Below are positions 16,903 through 26,286 of a stretch of DNA of 64,000 nt, one piece after another. The DNA is from Lachnospiraceae bacterium (GTDB taxonomy: Bacteria; Bacillota; Clostridia; Lachnospirales; Lachnospiraceae): the NCBI GenBank assembly GCA_017394885.1, contig JAFPWO010000022.1, forward strand, positions 1 through 64,000. The letters run 5' to 3'. Under the pieces are notes generated by a model, which did no database searches, was not told the origin of the DNA, and was given only the letters and a program-made list of their open reading frames with translations. A program made the position numbers and the translations under genes. Within the stretch, counting starts at the first letter, position 1. Each line of letters starts with the position of its first letter.

Positions 16903-18114
16903 ATGAAAAATTTTACCGGTTTTTTAATCCGCCAGCAGCGGCTGCAGCGCGGCCTCAGCCAGGAAGCTCTCTGCAGGGGCATCTGTGCCGTATCCTATCT
17001 CAGCAAGATCGAACAGGGCGTCGGCAATCCCAGCCCCGTCATTCTCGAGAAACTGCTGAACAAGCTTGAGATCAATTATCATCAGGATCCGGAACAGCTG
17101 GAGAAGGCTTCCCGCATGCTGATCCGTTTCTTTGACAAGTATTTTCATTCGGAGACTGCCGAAGAAGAAACCGCCTATCTGCGCCTGCACCAGCAGCAGA
17201 TCGAAAACAGCGAGCTGCATCTGAGCTGGCATCTCTTTAATCTGTATATGCTGATCCAGAAGTACGGAAAGACCGCTCCCGTCTGTCATCAGGAGCTCTC
17301 CTATCTTTCCCGCTTCCAGGATCATCTGGAAAAGGAGACGCTGTTTTTATATTATGTCGGCGCCGGCCTGCTGGAATCGGAGGATCAGCTGGAGATGCTC
17401 CGCCTTGCGGAGACCATCCGGCCCACCGCCTTTGTCAAGCAGAGCATCGCGGAAGTCTGGTATACGCGGCATGAATACATGCGCGCGATCGAAGCCGCCG
17501 ACCGTGCCTATGCGGCCGCCTGCGAAGAAGGCAGCCTCCCCACCCTGCTCTGGAGCAGCTATCTGCTCGGCGCCTGCTATGCCAATTTCAATGACCTGAG
17601 CTTTATGCTCCGCTATTATAAGCGTGCCATGGAGCTGGCCCGCGGCTACGACCCGGCTATTTTAAGTCTGATCCGCTATAATATCGGTTCCACTTACATG
17701 GAGCACGGCAGCTACGCGGAAGCGATCTCCTACTTTAAAGATTCCCTTGCCAATGAAGAGGATTCTCCCGCTGAGCAGAAACTGCTGGCCGAGCAGAAGC
17801 TTTCGCTCTGCCTTTTTGAGTGCGCTCAGAAGGAAGAAGGGCTTACCTTCCTGCAGCGGGCCGTAAAACGCCAGTCCGACAAAATGCCGCCGCTTTTTAC
17901 GACGCTGCTGTATTTCACCAGCCTTCGCTATGTGGATGAAGACAGAAGCTCCTACAGTTATGAAAACAGTCTGAAAAAGCTGTATGCGGAGGGGGAAGAG
18001 ATCCTGGGAGAAGGATACCGCCGGCTCCTCGCGGAATTCCTGATCGAGCTTTACAGTTCACAGCGCCGCTATAAGGAAGCGCTGGCACTCAAAGCGGAGC
18101 ATCGCTATGAATGA
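16903..18114 (+). CDS. HTH-TPR transcriptional regulator (RRNPP-like architecture)
   Basis: This 403-residue protein has an N-terminal XRE-type helix-turn-helix (residues about 5-60: LIRQQRLQRGLSQEALC, then SYLSKIEQGVGNP) followed by about 330 mostly helical residues with tetratricopeptide-like repeats, for example YNIGSTYMEHGSYAEAISYFKDSL. That layout is the one of Rgg/PlcR/ComR-type peptide sensors. I chose the ATG at 16903, directly before the HTH and after the promoter; a longer frame exists but crosses the promoter. It overlaps the following radical SAM gene by 8 bp. No obvious signal-peptide-like small ORF was found beside it. Confidence 0.75.
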   Translation: MKNFTGFLIRQQRLQRGLSQEALCRGICAVSYLSKIEQGVGNPSPVILEKLLNKLEINYHQDPEQLEKASRMLIRFFDKYFHSETAEEETAYLRLHQQQIENSELHLSWHLFNLYMLIQKYGKTAPVCHQELSYLSRFQDHLEKETLFLYYVGAGLLESEDQLEMLRLAETIRPTAFVKQSIAEVWYTRHEYMRAIEAADRAYAAACEEGSLPTLLWSSYLLGACYANFNDLSFMLRYYKRAMELARGYDPAILSLIRYNIGSTYMEHGSYAEAISYFKDSLANEEDSPAEQKLLAEQKLSLCLFECAQKEEGLTFLQRAVKRQSDKMPPLFTTLLYFTSLRYVDEDRSSYSYENSLKKLYAEGEEILGEGYRRLLAEFLIELYSSQRRYKEALALKAEHRYE

Positions 18115-19057
18115 GCCGCTTTATGACGGGCTTTCGGATACCGGTCCCGGATCCGCCATCTGCGTTCAGTGTCCGCGGCGCTGCGGCGCTGACCGTCTGA
18201 AAACGACGGGCTTTTGCGGCGTTTCCGCCGGCTTTCAGCTCGCACGGGCCGCGCCGCATTTCGGGGAGGAGCCCTGCATCAGCGGGACAAACGGGAGCGG
18301 CGCCGTTTTTTTCTGCGGCTGCAATCTCCGCTGCGTTTTCTGCCAGAATCACGAGATCAGCCGGGGAAAGAACGGTTTTTCAGTAAGCCGGGAAGAACTG
18401 AAGAAGATCCTGCTCCGCCTTCAGGACGAAGGCGTTCACAATATCAATCTGGTGACCCCGAGCCATTACAGCCATGAGCTGGCCCGGATCCTTCGCGAAG
18501 TCAAGCTTTCGGTTCCCGTCGTATGGAACTCTTCCGCCTATGAAACCGTGGAACAGTTAAAAGAATTGGAAGGGCTGGTACAGATATACCTGCCCGATAT
18601 GAAATATGCGCTTCCGGACCCCGCACGGCGCTATTCCGCTGCCGCGGATTACCCGGAAGCGGCCGCCGCCGCTATCCGGGAAATGTTCCGTCAGACCGGG
18701 CCTTTTCAGACGGATGAAAACGGCCTTTTGAAAAGCGGCGTCCTGATCCGGCATCTGATCCTGCCCGGCCAGATCGAAAATACGCTGCGCGTGATCGATT
18801 TTGTCGAAGACAGTTTTCCGAAAGACGCTGTTATGTTCAGCCTGCTGAGCCAGTATACGCCGATCGAAGCCCTGGCCCGCGCCGGCGCACTGGATCCTTT
18901 TCCGGAACTTTCGCGGCGGATCTCTCCGGAGGAATACGCCCGGGTCAGCGATTATCTGTTCTTTTCCTCGCTGGAATCCGGGTATGTACAGGAACTTTCT
19001 TCCGCGGAAGAATCTTTCATTCCGGCCTTTGACGGATGGGGTCTGTTCACTTATTAA
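18107..19057 (+). CDS. Radical SAM protein, PflX (COG1313) type
   Basis: This 316-residue protein has the radical SAM cluster motif CGCNLRCVFCQN (CxxxCxxC, about residues 68-76) and an N-terminal Cys-rich stretch CVQCPRRCGADR with GFCG, characteristic of the PflX group. PflX proteins resemble pyruvate formate-lyase activating enzymes, but their substrates are unknown. Its start overlaps the regulator gene by 8 bp, so the two are likely translated together. A glycyl-radical enzyme gene, the usual partner of activases, is not seen in this window. Confidence 0.85.
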   Translation: MNEPLYDGLSDTGPGSAICVQCPRRCGADRLKTTGFCGVSAGFQLARAAPHFGEEPCISGTNGSGAVFFCGCNLRCVFCQNHEISRGKNGFSVSREELKKILLRLQDEGVHNINLVTPSHYSHELARILREVKLSVPVVWNSSAYETVEQLKELEGLVQIYLPDMKYALPDPARRYSAAADYPEAAAAAIREMFRQTGPFQTDENGLLKSGVLIRHLILPGQIENTLRVIDFVEDSFPKDAVMFSLLSQYTPIEALARAGALDPFPELSRRISPEEYARVSDYLFFSSLESGYVQELSSAEESFIPAFDGWGLFTY

Positions 19058-19093
19058 ATATTTCTATAACTGATAAAATATCTTGAAAATACC

Positions 19094-19121
19094 TTGCTTT
19101 TTGCACGGAATATGCTATTAT
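19094..19121 (+). promoter_or_regulatory. Promoter of the HU gene
   Basis: TTGCTT (19094-19099), 16 bp, then TATTAT (19116-19121) with an upstream TG that gives an extended -10. It lies about 37 bp before the HU start codon. Confidence 0.65.
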
Positions 19122-19157
19122 ATAGCCAACTACTTTTTTACTTTTCAGGAGATAGTT

Positions 19158-19433
19158 ATGAACAAGAAAGAATTAATTGCAGCCATTGCAGAAGAAGCAA
19201 ATGTTTCCAAGAAGGACGCCGCCGTCGTATTTGACGCTACGTTCAAAGTGATCGGCAAGGCTCTGGAAAATGGCGAAAAGATTTCCGTCAGCGGATTTGG
19301 CACCTTTGACGTCCATGAGCGCAAGGCTCGTACCGGCAAGAATCCCCGCACAGGCGAAGCGGTTGAAATCCTGGCCAGCAAGTCTCCGGCTTTCAAGCCC
19401 AGCCAGGTTTTAAAGGCCGGCCTGAACAAATAA
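19158..19433 (+). CDS. hup: DNA-binding protein HU
   Basis: This 91-residue protein is a full-length HU/IHF-family nucleoid protein. It begins MNKKELIAAIAEEANVSKKD and carries the signature GFGTFDVHERKARTGKNPRTGE, with the DNA-intercalating arm around residues 55-72. I placed the start at 19158, after an AGGAGA ribosome site; a longer frame exists but would run through the promoter. It is a single-gene unit closed by a strong terminator. Confidence 0.97.
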   Translation: MNKKELIAAIAEEANVSKKDAAVVFDATFKVIGKALENGEKISVSGFGTFDVHERKARTGKNPRTGEAVEILASKSPAFKPSQVLKAGLNK

Positions 19434-19448
19434 GATCTGTCTATCGGG

Positions 19449-19495
19449 AAAAACAGGAGTCAGAAGGATCTTTCCTTCCGGCTCCTGTTTTTTTG
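19449..19495. terminator. Bidirectional terminator between HU and the glucosidase gene
   Basis: A stem of about 17 bp with minor mismatches (AAACAGGAG at one side, CTCCTGTTT on the other) ends in a run of seven T on the plus strand and A residues at the other side. It can stop transcripts of both convergent genes. Confidence 0.9.
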
Positions 19496-19519
19496 CAAAG
19501 TGTACTGTATGCAGACTTT

Positions 19520-21355
19520 TTATTCTTTCCAGATCCGCACGCCATAGGCCGGCAGCTTGTTTCCGGGTACCGCTTCACTGAAATTGCTGAACAAGAGCTT
19601 TTTCCCGATGCCGGGGAAGAAAGCGCGGATCGTCTTTCTGCCCAGATTCGCTTCCACAACATACGAACGGCCTTCCAGACGGCGGCGGTATACGAAGCGA
19701 TCCTTTTTCCCGTTCAGCAGTTCAAAATCTCCGTAGGCGAAGCAGCGATCGCCCTTCCGGATCCGGAGGAGCGTCTGATATGCCGCAAGAACGGCCGGAT
19801 GCGGCTCCTGACGCAGTCCCGCATAGCAGGCAGGCACGGTCTCATTCCAGGGCAGCGGGATCCGGGCGTGCTCCCTCGTGCCCGGCGTCAGCTTTCTGAG
19901 CAACTCCTCTTCCGTCATTTCGGGATGTTCGCGGCAAAAGCCCTGCGCTTCCACATCCGTGATCTGAGTAAGGGAAGTAAATTCGTAATTGGCCAGCCCC
20001 ATCTCATCTCCCTGGAACAGGAAAGGGGTTCCTGGGAGCGTAAGCTGCAGAGCGGCCAGGAGCTGTGCCAGCGCTTCCTGATACGCCGGATCCGGGCAGA
20101 CCTTGCTGATCATCCGCGGATTGTCATGATTATTGTAAAACAGGCTGAGTTGGCAGTTGCTGCCGTAGTTCCTGATCCAGTTTACGATATGTTCCCGGAA
20201 GAAATTCAGGTCATATTCATAGTCATCCATCCGTACATGGCCGGGCGTTTCCAGATGATCGAAGCAAAAGACCATGTCGAGCTCATGCCGTTCCACGGCC
20301 GTGATCATCCGGCTCATGTTCATGCCGAGCCCCGGCGCCTCCCCGATGGAAAAGGCCTGATACCCGTCAAAGGCTTCCCGGCGGATCTGCCGCAGAAACG
20401 CATGAAGGCGCGGGCCGTAAATATAATGCTCCACCCCGTAAAAGCCCATCATCTGCCCGATGGCTTCGTTTCCATCCGGCAGCCCCGGCGCTTTGGAAAT
20501 GTAATTGATCACATCCATGCGGAAACCGTCCACGCCTTTTTCGAGCCACCAGCGGATCATATCGATGATCTCCCGCCGCAGGGAAGGATTTTCCCAGTTG
20601 AGATCCATCTGTTTGCGGGAGAATAGATGCAGCCCCCACAGCTTCTGATCGGGATAGTAATTCCAGGCCGGTCCCGAGAAAAAACTGGTCCAGTTATTGG
20701 GCGGCGGATCGTCGTCTTCCCCGGGAAGCAGATAATAATATCCCGCTTCCGGCGAATCCGGCTGCGACAGCGCTTTCCGGAACCAGGCATGTTCATCCGA
20801 AGTATGGTTCACCACCAGATCCATGATCAGCCGCATCCCGCGCGCATGAACGGCTTCCAGCAGCCGGTCGAAATCTTCCATGGTCCCGAATTCCCGCATG
20901 ATCTTCCGGTAATCGCGGATATCGTAGCCATTGTCATCGTTCGGCGAATCATAGACCGGGGAGAGCCAGAGCGCATCGACGCCGAGGTCTTTCAGATAAT
21001 CCAGCTTTTCCAGGATTCCGTTCAGATCGCCGATCCCGTCCCCGTTGCTGTCTTTAAAACTGCGGGGATAGATTTGATAGAAAACCGCTTCTTTCCACCA
21101 GGCGGGCCGGATATTTCCGTGAGCCGCTTTGACCGATTCCGTTTCCCGGTTAACCAGTTCCAGCAGGTCTTCCATAAAACCGGCCCCGAACTTCTTTGCG
21201 GCAAGAGCGTCGACCGCCGAGAGCTTCATGCGGGAAACAAGCGGATTGGCCAGTATTCTTTCGGAAACTCCCATCTGCATCAGGACCTTGTTCAGGAGAT
21301 CCTGCCCGACGGGGGTCGAATAGAGCTCGCCCAGGGTGTTCGACAGTGTCAGCAT
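19520..21355 (-). CDS. GH13 alpha-glucosidase with N-terminal extension
   Basis: This 611-residue protein hydrolyses alpha-glucosidic bonds, probably alpha-1,6 or alpha-1,4 bonds of short oligosaccharides, in the cytoplasm (no signal peptide). The TIM barrel starts near residue 87 (WWKEAVFYQIYPRSFKDSNGDG). The catalytic residues are Asp 281 (GFRMD), Glu 339 (SIGEAPG) and Asp 411 (NNHDNPR). Residues 1-85 form a helical head not found in classical oligo-1,6-glucosidases. It lies 17 bp after polC with an AAGGAG ribosome site, so it may share the polC transcript. Exact specificity cannot be read from the sequence. Confidence 0.9.
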   Translation of the reverse strand: MLTLSNTLGELYSTPVGQDLLNKVLMQMGVSERILANPLVSRMKLSAVDALAAKKFGAGFMEDLLELVNRETESVKAAHGNIRPAWWKEAVFYQIYPRSFKDSNGDGIGDLNGILEKLDYLKDLGVDALWLSPVYDSPNDDNGYDIRDYRKIMREFGTMEDFDRLLEAVHARGMRLIMDLVVNHTSDEHAWFRKALSQPDSPEAGYYYLLPGEDDDPPPNNWTSFFSGPAWNYYPDQKLWGLHLFSRKQMDLNWENPSLRREIIDMIRWWLEKGVDGFRMDVINYISKAPGLPDGNEAIGQMMGFYGVEHYIYGPRLHAFLRQIRREAFDGYQAFSIGEAPGLGMNMSRMITAVERHELDMVFCFDHLETPGHVRMDDYEYDLNFFREHIVNWIRNYGSNCQLSLFYNNHDNPRMISKVCPDPAYQEALAQLLAALQLTLPGTPFLFQGDEMGLANYEFTSLTQITDVEAQGFCREHPEMTEEELLRKLTPGTREHARIPLPWNETVPACYAGLRQEPHPAVLAAYQTLLRIRKGDRCFAYGDFELLNGKKDRFVYRRRLEGRSYVVEANLGRKTIRAFFPGIGKKLLFSNFSEAVPGNKLPAYGVRIWKE

Positions 21356-21372
21356 ACCGGCTCCTTTTCTCT

Positions 21373-24300
21373 TTACAGCAGTTCCAGTTCCTCGAACGAC
21401 AGCTGGTTGCTCTTCGGGATCGCGCCGAGCAGACCAAGGTCAGCCAGCGTATCCGCCATGGTCGTGGAAATATGGGCCCGCTGGATCATATCCTCCCGGG
21501 AAAGGAAGCGACCCCTCGCGGCAGCTTCTTCCAGTGACTGCGCAGCTTTTAAGCCCATGCCGGCGATACTGTTGAAGGAAGGCATGATCTTCCCGTCAAA
21601 GATCTGAAAACGGTCGGCCCTGGCGCGATACAGATCGATCGGGATAAATTCAAATCCGCGCGCGAACATTTCTTCCACGATACGCATATCCCGCAGCGTC
21701 CGCTTCTCCGTATCGGAGAGGTTGTCCTGATTCTTCCGGTATTTTTCCAGATGGCGGGCCAGGTTCTCATGGCCGAGGCACATCATCTCATAATCGAAGC
21801 CGTCCGCCCGCACACTGAAATAGGCGGTGTAATACTCGAGCGGATGGTGGACCTTGCAGTAGGCCACGCGCCAGGCCATCATCACATAGGCGGCCGCATG
21901 CGCTTTCGGGAACATATACTGGATCTTCTCGCAGGAACCGATATACCAGTCCGGAACGCTGTGTGCTTCCATCTCCTGCTTCCACTGCGGCCATTTCTTT
22001 TCTTTTCCCTTGGCGACCTTGCCTTTCCGCACGCTCTCCATAATCGAGAAGGCCATGGAGGCGTCCATTCCCATGGAGATCAGATAGAGCATGATGTCGT
22101 CGCGGGTACAGATCGCGCCGGCCAGGTTGGTCGTGCCGCTTAAGATGAGATCCTGCACGTTGCCGAGCCAGACGTTCGTCCCGTGCGCGATCCCCGCGAT
22201 CCGGACCAGGTCGGCAAGGCAGGTGGGTTTCGCGTCCAGTACGATCTGCATGGCAAAGTCCGTCCCGAACTCCGGAACGCCCAGCGTCCCCAGCGGACAG
22301 CCGCCGATATCCTCGCTCCGGATCCCGAGCGCGCTGCAGCTCTTGAACAGGCTGATCACGTCCGGATCATCCAGCGGAATATCCAGCGCATGGATCCCGA
22401 TCAGTTCTTCCAGGCGTTTGATCATGGTCGGATCATCATGGCCGAGGATATCCAGCTTCAGAAGATTGTGGTCGATCGAATGATAGTCAAAATGCGTCGT
22501 TACGATATCCGTGGAAGGATCGTTGGCGGGATGCTGGATCGGGGTGAAGGAGTAAATGTTTTCCCCGCGGGGCATGACAACGATGCCGCCCGGATGCTGG
22601 CCGGTGGTGCGCCGCGTTCCCTCGCAGCCCTTCGCAAGCCGTTCGATCTCGCAGTTTCTCTTGGATTCTCCGCGTTCTTCGAAATACTTGAGCGCAAAGC
22701 CAAAGGCCGTCTTTTCCGCAATGCCGGAAATCGTCCCGGCCTTGAACGTACAGCCTTCTCCGAACAGAACCTCCGTATATTTGTGGGCCTGGCTCTGATA
22801 TTCGCCTGAAAAATTCAGGTCGATATCGGGCTCCTTATCGCCTTTGAAGCCCAGAAACGTCTCGAAAGGAATATCATAGCCGTCCTTGATCATCCGCGTG
22901 CCGCAGACGGGGCAGTCCATATCCTTCATATCCACCCCGGCGCCGCCGGCATGGATTCGCGTTTCCTCATTGTCAAAAATGCTGTGACGGCAGTTCGGGC
23001 AGCGGTAATGCGGCTTGAGCGGATTGACCTCGGTGATCCCGCTCATCGTGGCCACGAAGGAAGAACCGACGGACCCCCGGGAACCGACAAGATACCCGTC
23101 CTGATTCGATTTCGCGACCAGCCGCTGCGCGATGATATACATGACCGCGTAGCTGTTTCCGATAATGGATTTGAGTTCCTTGTCCAGCCGTTCCTTCACG
23201 ATGTCCGGAAGCGGATCGCCGTACCACTCATGGGCCTTTTCATAGCACATGCGTTCCAGCTCTTCTTCCGCGCCTTCGATCTTCGGCGGGCATTTATCCG
23301 GACGGACCGGGGAGATCACCTCGATCTGCTCTGCGATCCGGTTCGGGTTCTCTATGACGATCTCCTGCGCCGTCTCATGGCCCAGAAACTCGAATTCCGC
23401 CAGCATTTCCTCGGTGGTCCGGAAATAGAGCGGGGGCTGCTCATCCGCATCCTCGTACCCCATGCCTTTCTGAATGATGCGGCGGTAGATCTCATCCTCC
23501 GGGTCGAGGAAATGAACGTCGCAGGTCGCGCAGACCGGCTTGCCGAACTGCTTCCCCAGCGCCACGATCTGCCGGACGTAATCTTTCAGTTCTTCCACCG
23601 TATGTTTCCGGCGGTTCTTCGGGTTCCGGGTCAGGAACATATTGTTCCCGATCGGCTGCACTTCCAGATAATCGTAGAAATTCACGATCCCTGCGACCGT
23701 GTCGGCATCGGCTTTTTCCTCCAGTGCGCGGAACAGTTCCCCGGCTTCGCAGGCGGAGCCGAGCAGGATGCCGTCCCGGTACTGCGCAATGAGGCTGCGC
23801 AGCATACGGGGGCGCCGCTGGAAATATTTCAGATGTGATTCGGAAACCAGCCGGTACAGATTGACCCGCCCGGTCTCGTTCGCGGCCAGGAGGATAATAT
23901 GATAGGTCTTGGCGCGCAGGATCTCTTCCCGGGTCATGCCGGGCTTATCATCGACCAGATAGCCTTCGCAGCCGTAGATGATCTTGATATCTTTTCCTTT
24001 TCCCTTCAGATCCTGCCATTTATGATAGGCAGCCGGGAAGGACTGTACCACGCCGTGATCGGTAATGGCCACGGCCGGATGGCCCCAGGAAGCGGCTCTT
24101 TCGATATACTTGTCCGTATGCATCACAGCGTCCATCTCGCTCATCTGCGTATGCGCATGAAGCTCGACGCGCTTGACGGGAGCCGTATCGAGCCGCTGAT
24201 GCCGGTCGCTGCCTGCCGGCAGGATGCCGCTTACCGCGGAGATCGCGACTTCCCGGTCAAAACGGTCCATGACGGCGACGCCGTTGATCTTGACAAATGC

Positions 24301-25197
24301 GCCGTCGTAAATGTATTTATCGTATAATTCCTTTTCTTCAGGTTTGACGAACAGCTTGACCTTGATGCTGTCTGTCCGGTCGGTCACCGCAAAGGTATAC
24401 AGCAGGTTTTTATTCTTCAGTTCCCGCTGTTCAAAGCGGAAGATCTCGCCCTGAATAATGACCTGCCCCATCTCGCTGACGATCTCGGACAGATCCACGG
24501 GTTCGCCTTCAAAAGCCAGCCCGATGCCTTCCGAAGCCAGCAGCTTTCTTTTCTTATCGTATTTCTTTTCCGTCTGACCGTTATTGCGGGCGGCCTCTTC
24601 CTCCCGGCGGATCTTCTCTTCTTCCTGCGCTTCGCGGTACTGCCGGGCGATCTGGGAAATCTCGCCTTCGAGAGAGCTTTCCATCTGATTCTGCACCTGC
24701 TTTTCCCGCGTGCAGGTACGGATGGAAACGCTCATGCCCAGCCGCTCTCGGAATACGCTTTCCAGATAATCCTCCAGTTCTTTCCCGCGGGCGACGCTGA
24801 CCAGCTTGTCGGGCACATACAGATCCGCCTGTGCTTCTCCGGTAAACTCGAGGGACGAATTCCGGAAAAGATTGTATTCGAGCAAATGAAACGTCTTAAG
24901 CTCCAGCAGGATGCTGTCCCGGTAGGCCTCAAAAGCCTCTTTTGGGCTCAGGGTTTTAAGTGTAAAATGCTCGTAGACCCGCACAGTCACAGGCTTTGTT
25001 TTAAAATAAGTCTGCTTGACCGCGGCTTCGAGAGCGAAAATATCCCTTTTCTGTATTAAAAAAGGAGCATGAAGATAGACGCGCAGCATGCTTCTGTCCC
25101 GCGGCATGGTCAGTCGTTCCACAACGATCTCATCCATCCGCTGCATGATGCTGTCGCTGGTCTTCAGCTCCGGCATGGCTTCCCGTAAAGTCTTCAA
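21373..25197 (-). CDS. polC: DNA polymerase III PolC lacking the proofreading exonuclease insertion
   Basis: This 1274-residue protein is the Gram-positive replicative DNA polymerase. In order: N-terminal domain (1-170), charged linker (about 175-215), OB domain (about 245-335), PHP domain (VELHAHTQMSEMDAV at 344), the zinc region (CPNC 733-736 and CPVC 762-765) next to the PDIDLNFSGEYQ palm motif at about 790, and a C-terminal region (about 1000-1274). In usual PolC of 1430-1470 residues, a DnaQ-like exonuclease splits the PHP domain after the GxEAxLVDD segment. Here EGYLVDD (411-417) runs straight into KTYHIILLAANETGRVNLYRLVSESHLKYF, with no DxE exonuclease motif. It is otherwise intact and 30 bp after ispG. 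Confidence 0.93.
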   Translation of the reverse strand: MKTLREAMPELKTSDSIMQRMDEIVVERLTMPRDRSMLRVYLHAPFLIQKRDIFALEAAVKQTYFKTKPVTVRVYEHFTLKTLSPKEAFEAYRDSILLELKTFHLLEYNLFRNSSLEFTGEAQADLYVPDKLVSVARGKELEDYLESVFRERLGMSVSIRTCTREKQVQNQMESSLEGEISQIARQYREAQEEEKIRREEEAARNNGQTEKKYDKKRKLLASEGIGLAFEGEPVDLSEIVSEMGQVIIQGEIFRFEQRELKNKNLLYTFAVTDRTDSIKVKLFVKPEEKELYDKYIYDGAFVKINGVAVMDRFDREVAISAVSGILPAGSDRHQRLDTAPVKRVELHAHTQMSEMDAVMHTDKYIERAASWGHPAVAITDHGVVQSFPAAYHKWQDLKGKGKDIKIIYGCEGYLVDDKPGMTREEILRAKTYHIILLAANETGRVNLYRLVSESHLKYFQRRPRMLRSLIAQYRDGILLGSACEAGELFRALEEKADADTVAGIVNFYDYLEVQPIGNNMFLTRNPKNRRKHTVEELKDYVRQIVALGKQFGKPVCATCDVHFLDPEDEIYRRIIQKGMGYEDADEQPPLYFRTTEEMLAEFEFLGHETAQEIVIENPNRIAEQIEVISPVRPDKCPPKIEGAEEELERMCYEKAHEWYGDPLPDIVKERLDKELKSIIGNSYAVMYIIAQRLVAKSNQDGYLVGSRGSVGSSFVATMSGITEVNPLKPHYRCPNCRHSIFDNEETRIHAGGAGVDMKDMDCPVCGTRMIKDGYDIPFETFLGFKGDKEPDIDLNFSGEYQSQAHKYTEVLFGEGCTFKAGTISGIAEKTAFGFALKYFEERGESKRNCEIERLAKGCEGTRRTTGQHPGGIVVMPRGENIYSFTPIQHPANDPSTDIVTTHFDYHSIDHNLLKLDILGHDDPTMIKRLEELIGIHALDIPLDDPDVISLFKSCSALGIRSEDIGGCPLGTLGVPEFGTDFAMQIVLDAKPTCLADLVRIAGIAHGTNVWLGNVQDLILSGTTNLAGAICTRDDIMLYLISMGMDASMAFSIMESVRKGKVAKGKEKKWPQWKQEMEAHSVPDWYIGSCEKIQYMFPKAHAAAYVMMAWRVAYCKVHHPLEYYTAYFSVRADGFDYEMMCLGHENLARHLEKYRKNQDNLSDTEKRTLRDMRIVEEMFARGFEFIPIDLYRARADRFQIFDGKIMPSFNSIAGMGLKAAQSLEEAAARGRFLSREDMIQRAHISTTMADTLADLGLLGAIPKSNQLSFEELELL

Positions 25198-25227
25198 TTT
25201 ATCATCCTTTCCGGCAGTCTGTATGGT

Positions 25228-26283
25228 TCATCTAATCCAGTGATCGAGTTCCTCTTTCAGGGCGGCCAGCAGCTGATCTTCCGGGAGTTTCCGGATGATC
25301 TCGCCTTTCCGGAAAAGAAGGCCCACGCCGTCTCCGCCGGCGATGCCAAGATCCGCTTCCCGGGCTTCTCCCGGCCCGTTGACCGCGCAGCCCATGACCG
25401 CGACTTTGATCGGCAGGGAATATTGCTCGATCAGCTTCTCCGCCTCCCCGGCCAGCGAGATCAGGTCGATCTTCGTCCGGCCGCAGGTCGGGCAGGATAC
25501 GAGTTCGATTCCTTCTTTTCTCAGCTCCAGACCGGTCAGGATCCGGCGGGCGGCCCGTACCTCCTCGCAGGGATCGCCGGTCAGAGAAACCCGTATGGTA
25601 TCGCCGATCCCCTCGGCCAAGATCGTTCCGATCCCGACCGCGCTTTTTATGGTTCCGCGGTACACGGTCCCGGCTTCGGTAATGCCGACATGCAGCGGAT
25701 AATCGCAGCGGCCGGCAATCAGGCGATGCGCCTCTATGGAGAGCGGCACCCGGCTGGATTTGATACTGATGACCAGATTGTCATAGCCGAGTTCCTCGAT
25801 ATAGGCCGCCTGCCGCAGCGCGCTGTCGACCAGCCCTACCGCGGTGACGCCGCCGTCCCGTTCCAGGAATTCTTTTTCCAGCGAGCCGCTGTTTACGCCG
25901 ACGCGAAGCGGGATGTTTCTTTCCCGGGCGCAGTCGACCACCGCGCGGATCCTGTCGCGGGAGCCGATATTTCCAGGGTTGATCCGCACTTTATCCGCGC
26001 CGTTTTCCATGGCGGCGATCGCCAGGCGGTAATCGAAATGGATATCGGCCACCAGCGGGATCCGGATTCTCTTTTTAATCTCGGAAAGCGCCCTGGCCGC
26101 TTCCGGCGTCGGCACCGTGGCGCGCACGATTTCGCAGCCGGCATTTTCCAGCGCCGTAATCTGCGCTGCCGTGGCGTCTACATCTTCCGTCCGGGTATTG
26201 GTCATGGACTGGATCGCGATCGGCTTATCTCCGCCGATCACGACCCTTCCGATCCGTACTTCTTTTGCTTTTCTTCTGTCCAT
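25228..26283 (-). CDS. ispG: 4-hydroxy-3-methylbut-2-en-1-yl diphosphate synthase IspG
   Basis: This 351-residue iron-sulfur enzyme makes HMBPP in the MEP isoprenoid pathway. The TIM-barrel part has IAIQSMTNTRTEDVDATAAQI and the [4Fe-4S] domain has Cys ligands in SCPTCGRTK and VMGCAVNGPGEAREAD. The length fits the short bacterial form. It stands between rseP (3 bp) and polC, as in most Clostridia. dxr, an earlier enzyme of the same pathway normally encoded between cdsA and rseP, is not here. Confidence 0.96.
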   Translation of the reverse strand: MDRRKAKEVRIGRVVIGGDKPIAIQSMTNTRTEDVDATAAQITALENAGCEIVRATVPTPEAARALSEIKKRIRIPLVADIHFDYRLAIAAMENGADKVRINPGNIGSRDRIRAVVDCARERNIPLRVGVNSGSLEKEFLERDGGVTAVGLVDSALRQAAYIEELGYDNLVISIKSSRVPLSIEAHRLIAGRCDYPLHVGITEAGTVYRGTIKSAVGIGTILAEGIGDTIRVSLTGDPCEEVRAARRILTGLELRKEGIELVSCPTCGRTKIDLISLAGEAEKLIEQYSLPIKVAVMGCAVNGPGEAREADLGIAGGDGVGLLFRKGEIIRKLPEDQLLAALKEELDHWIR

Positions 26284-26286
26284 AAA

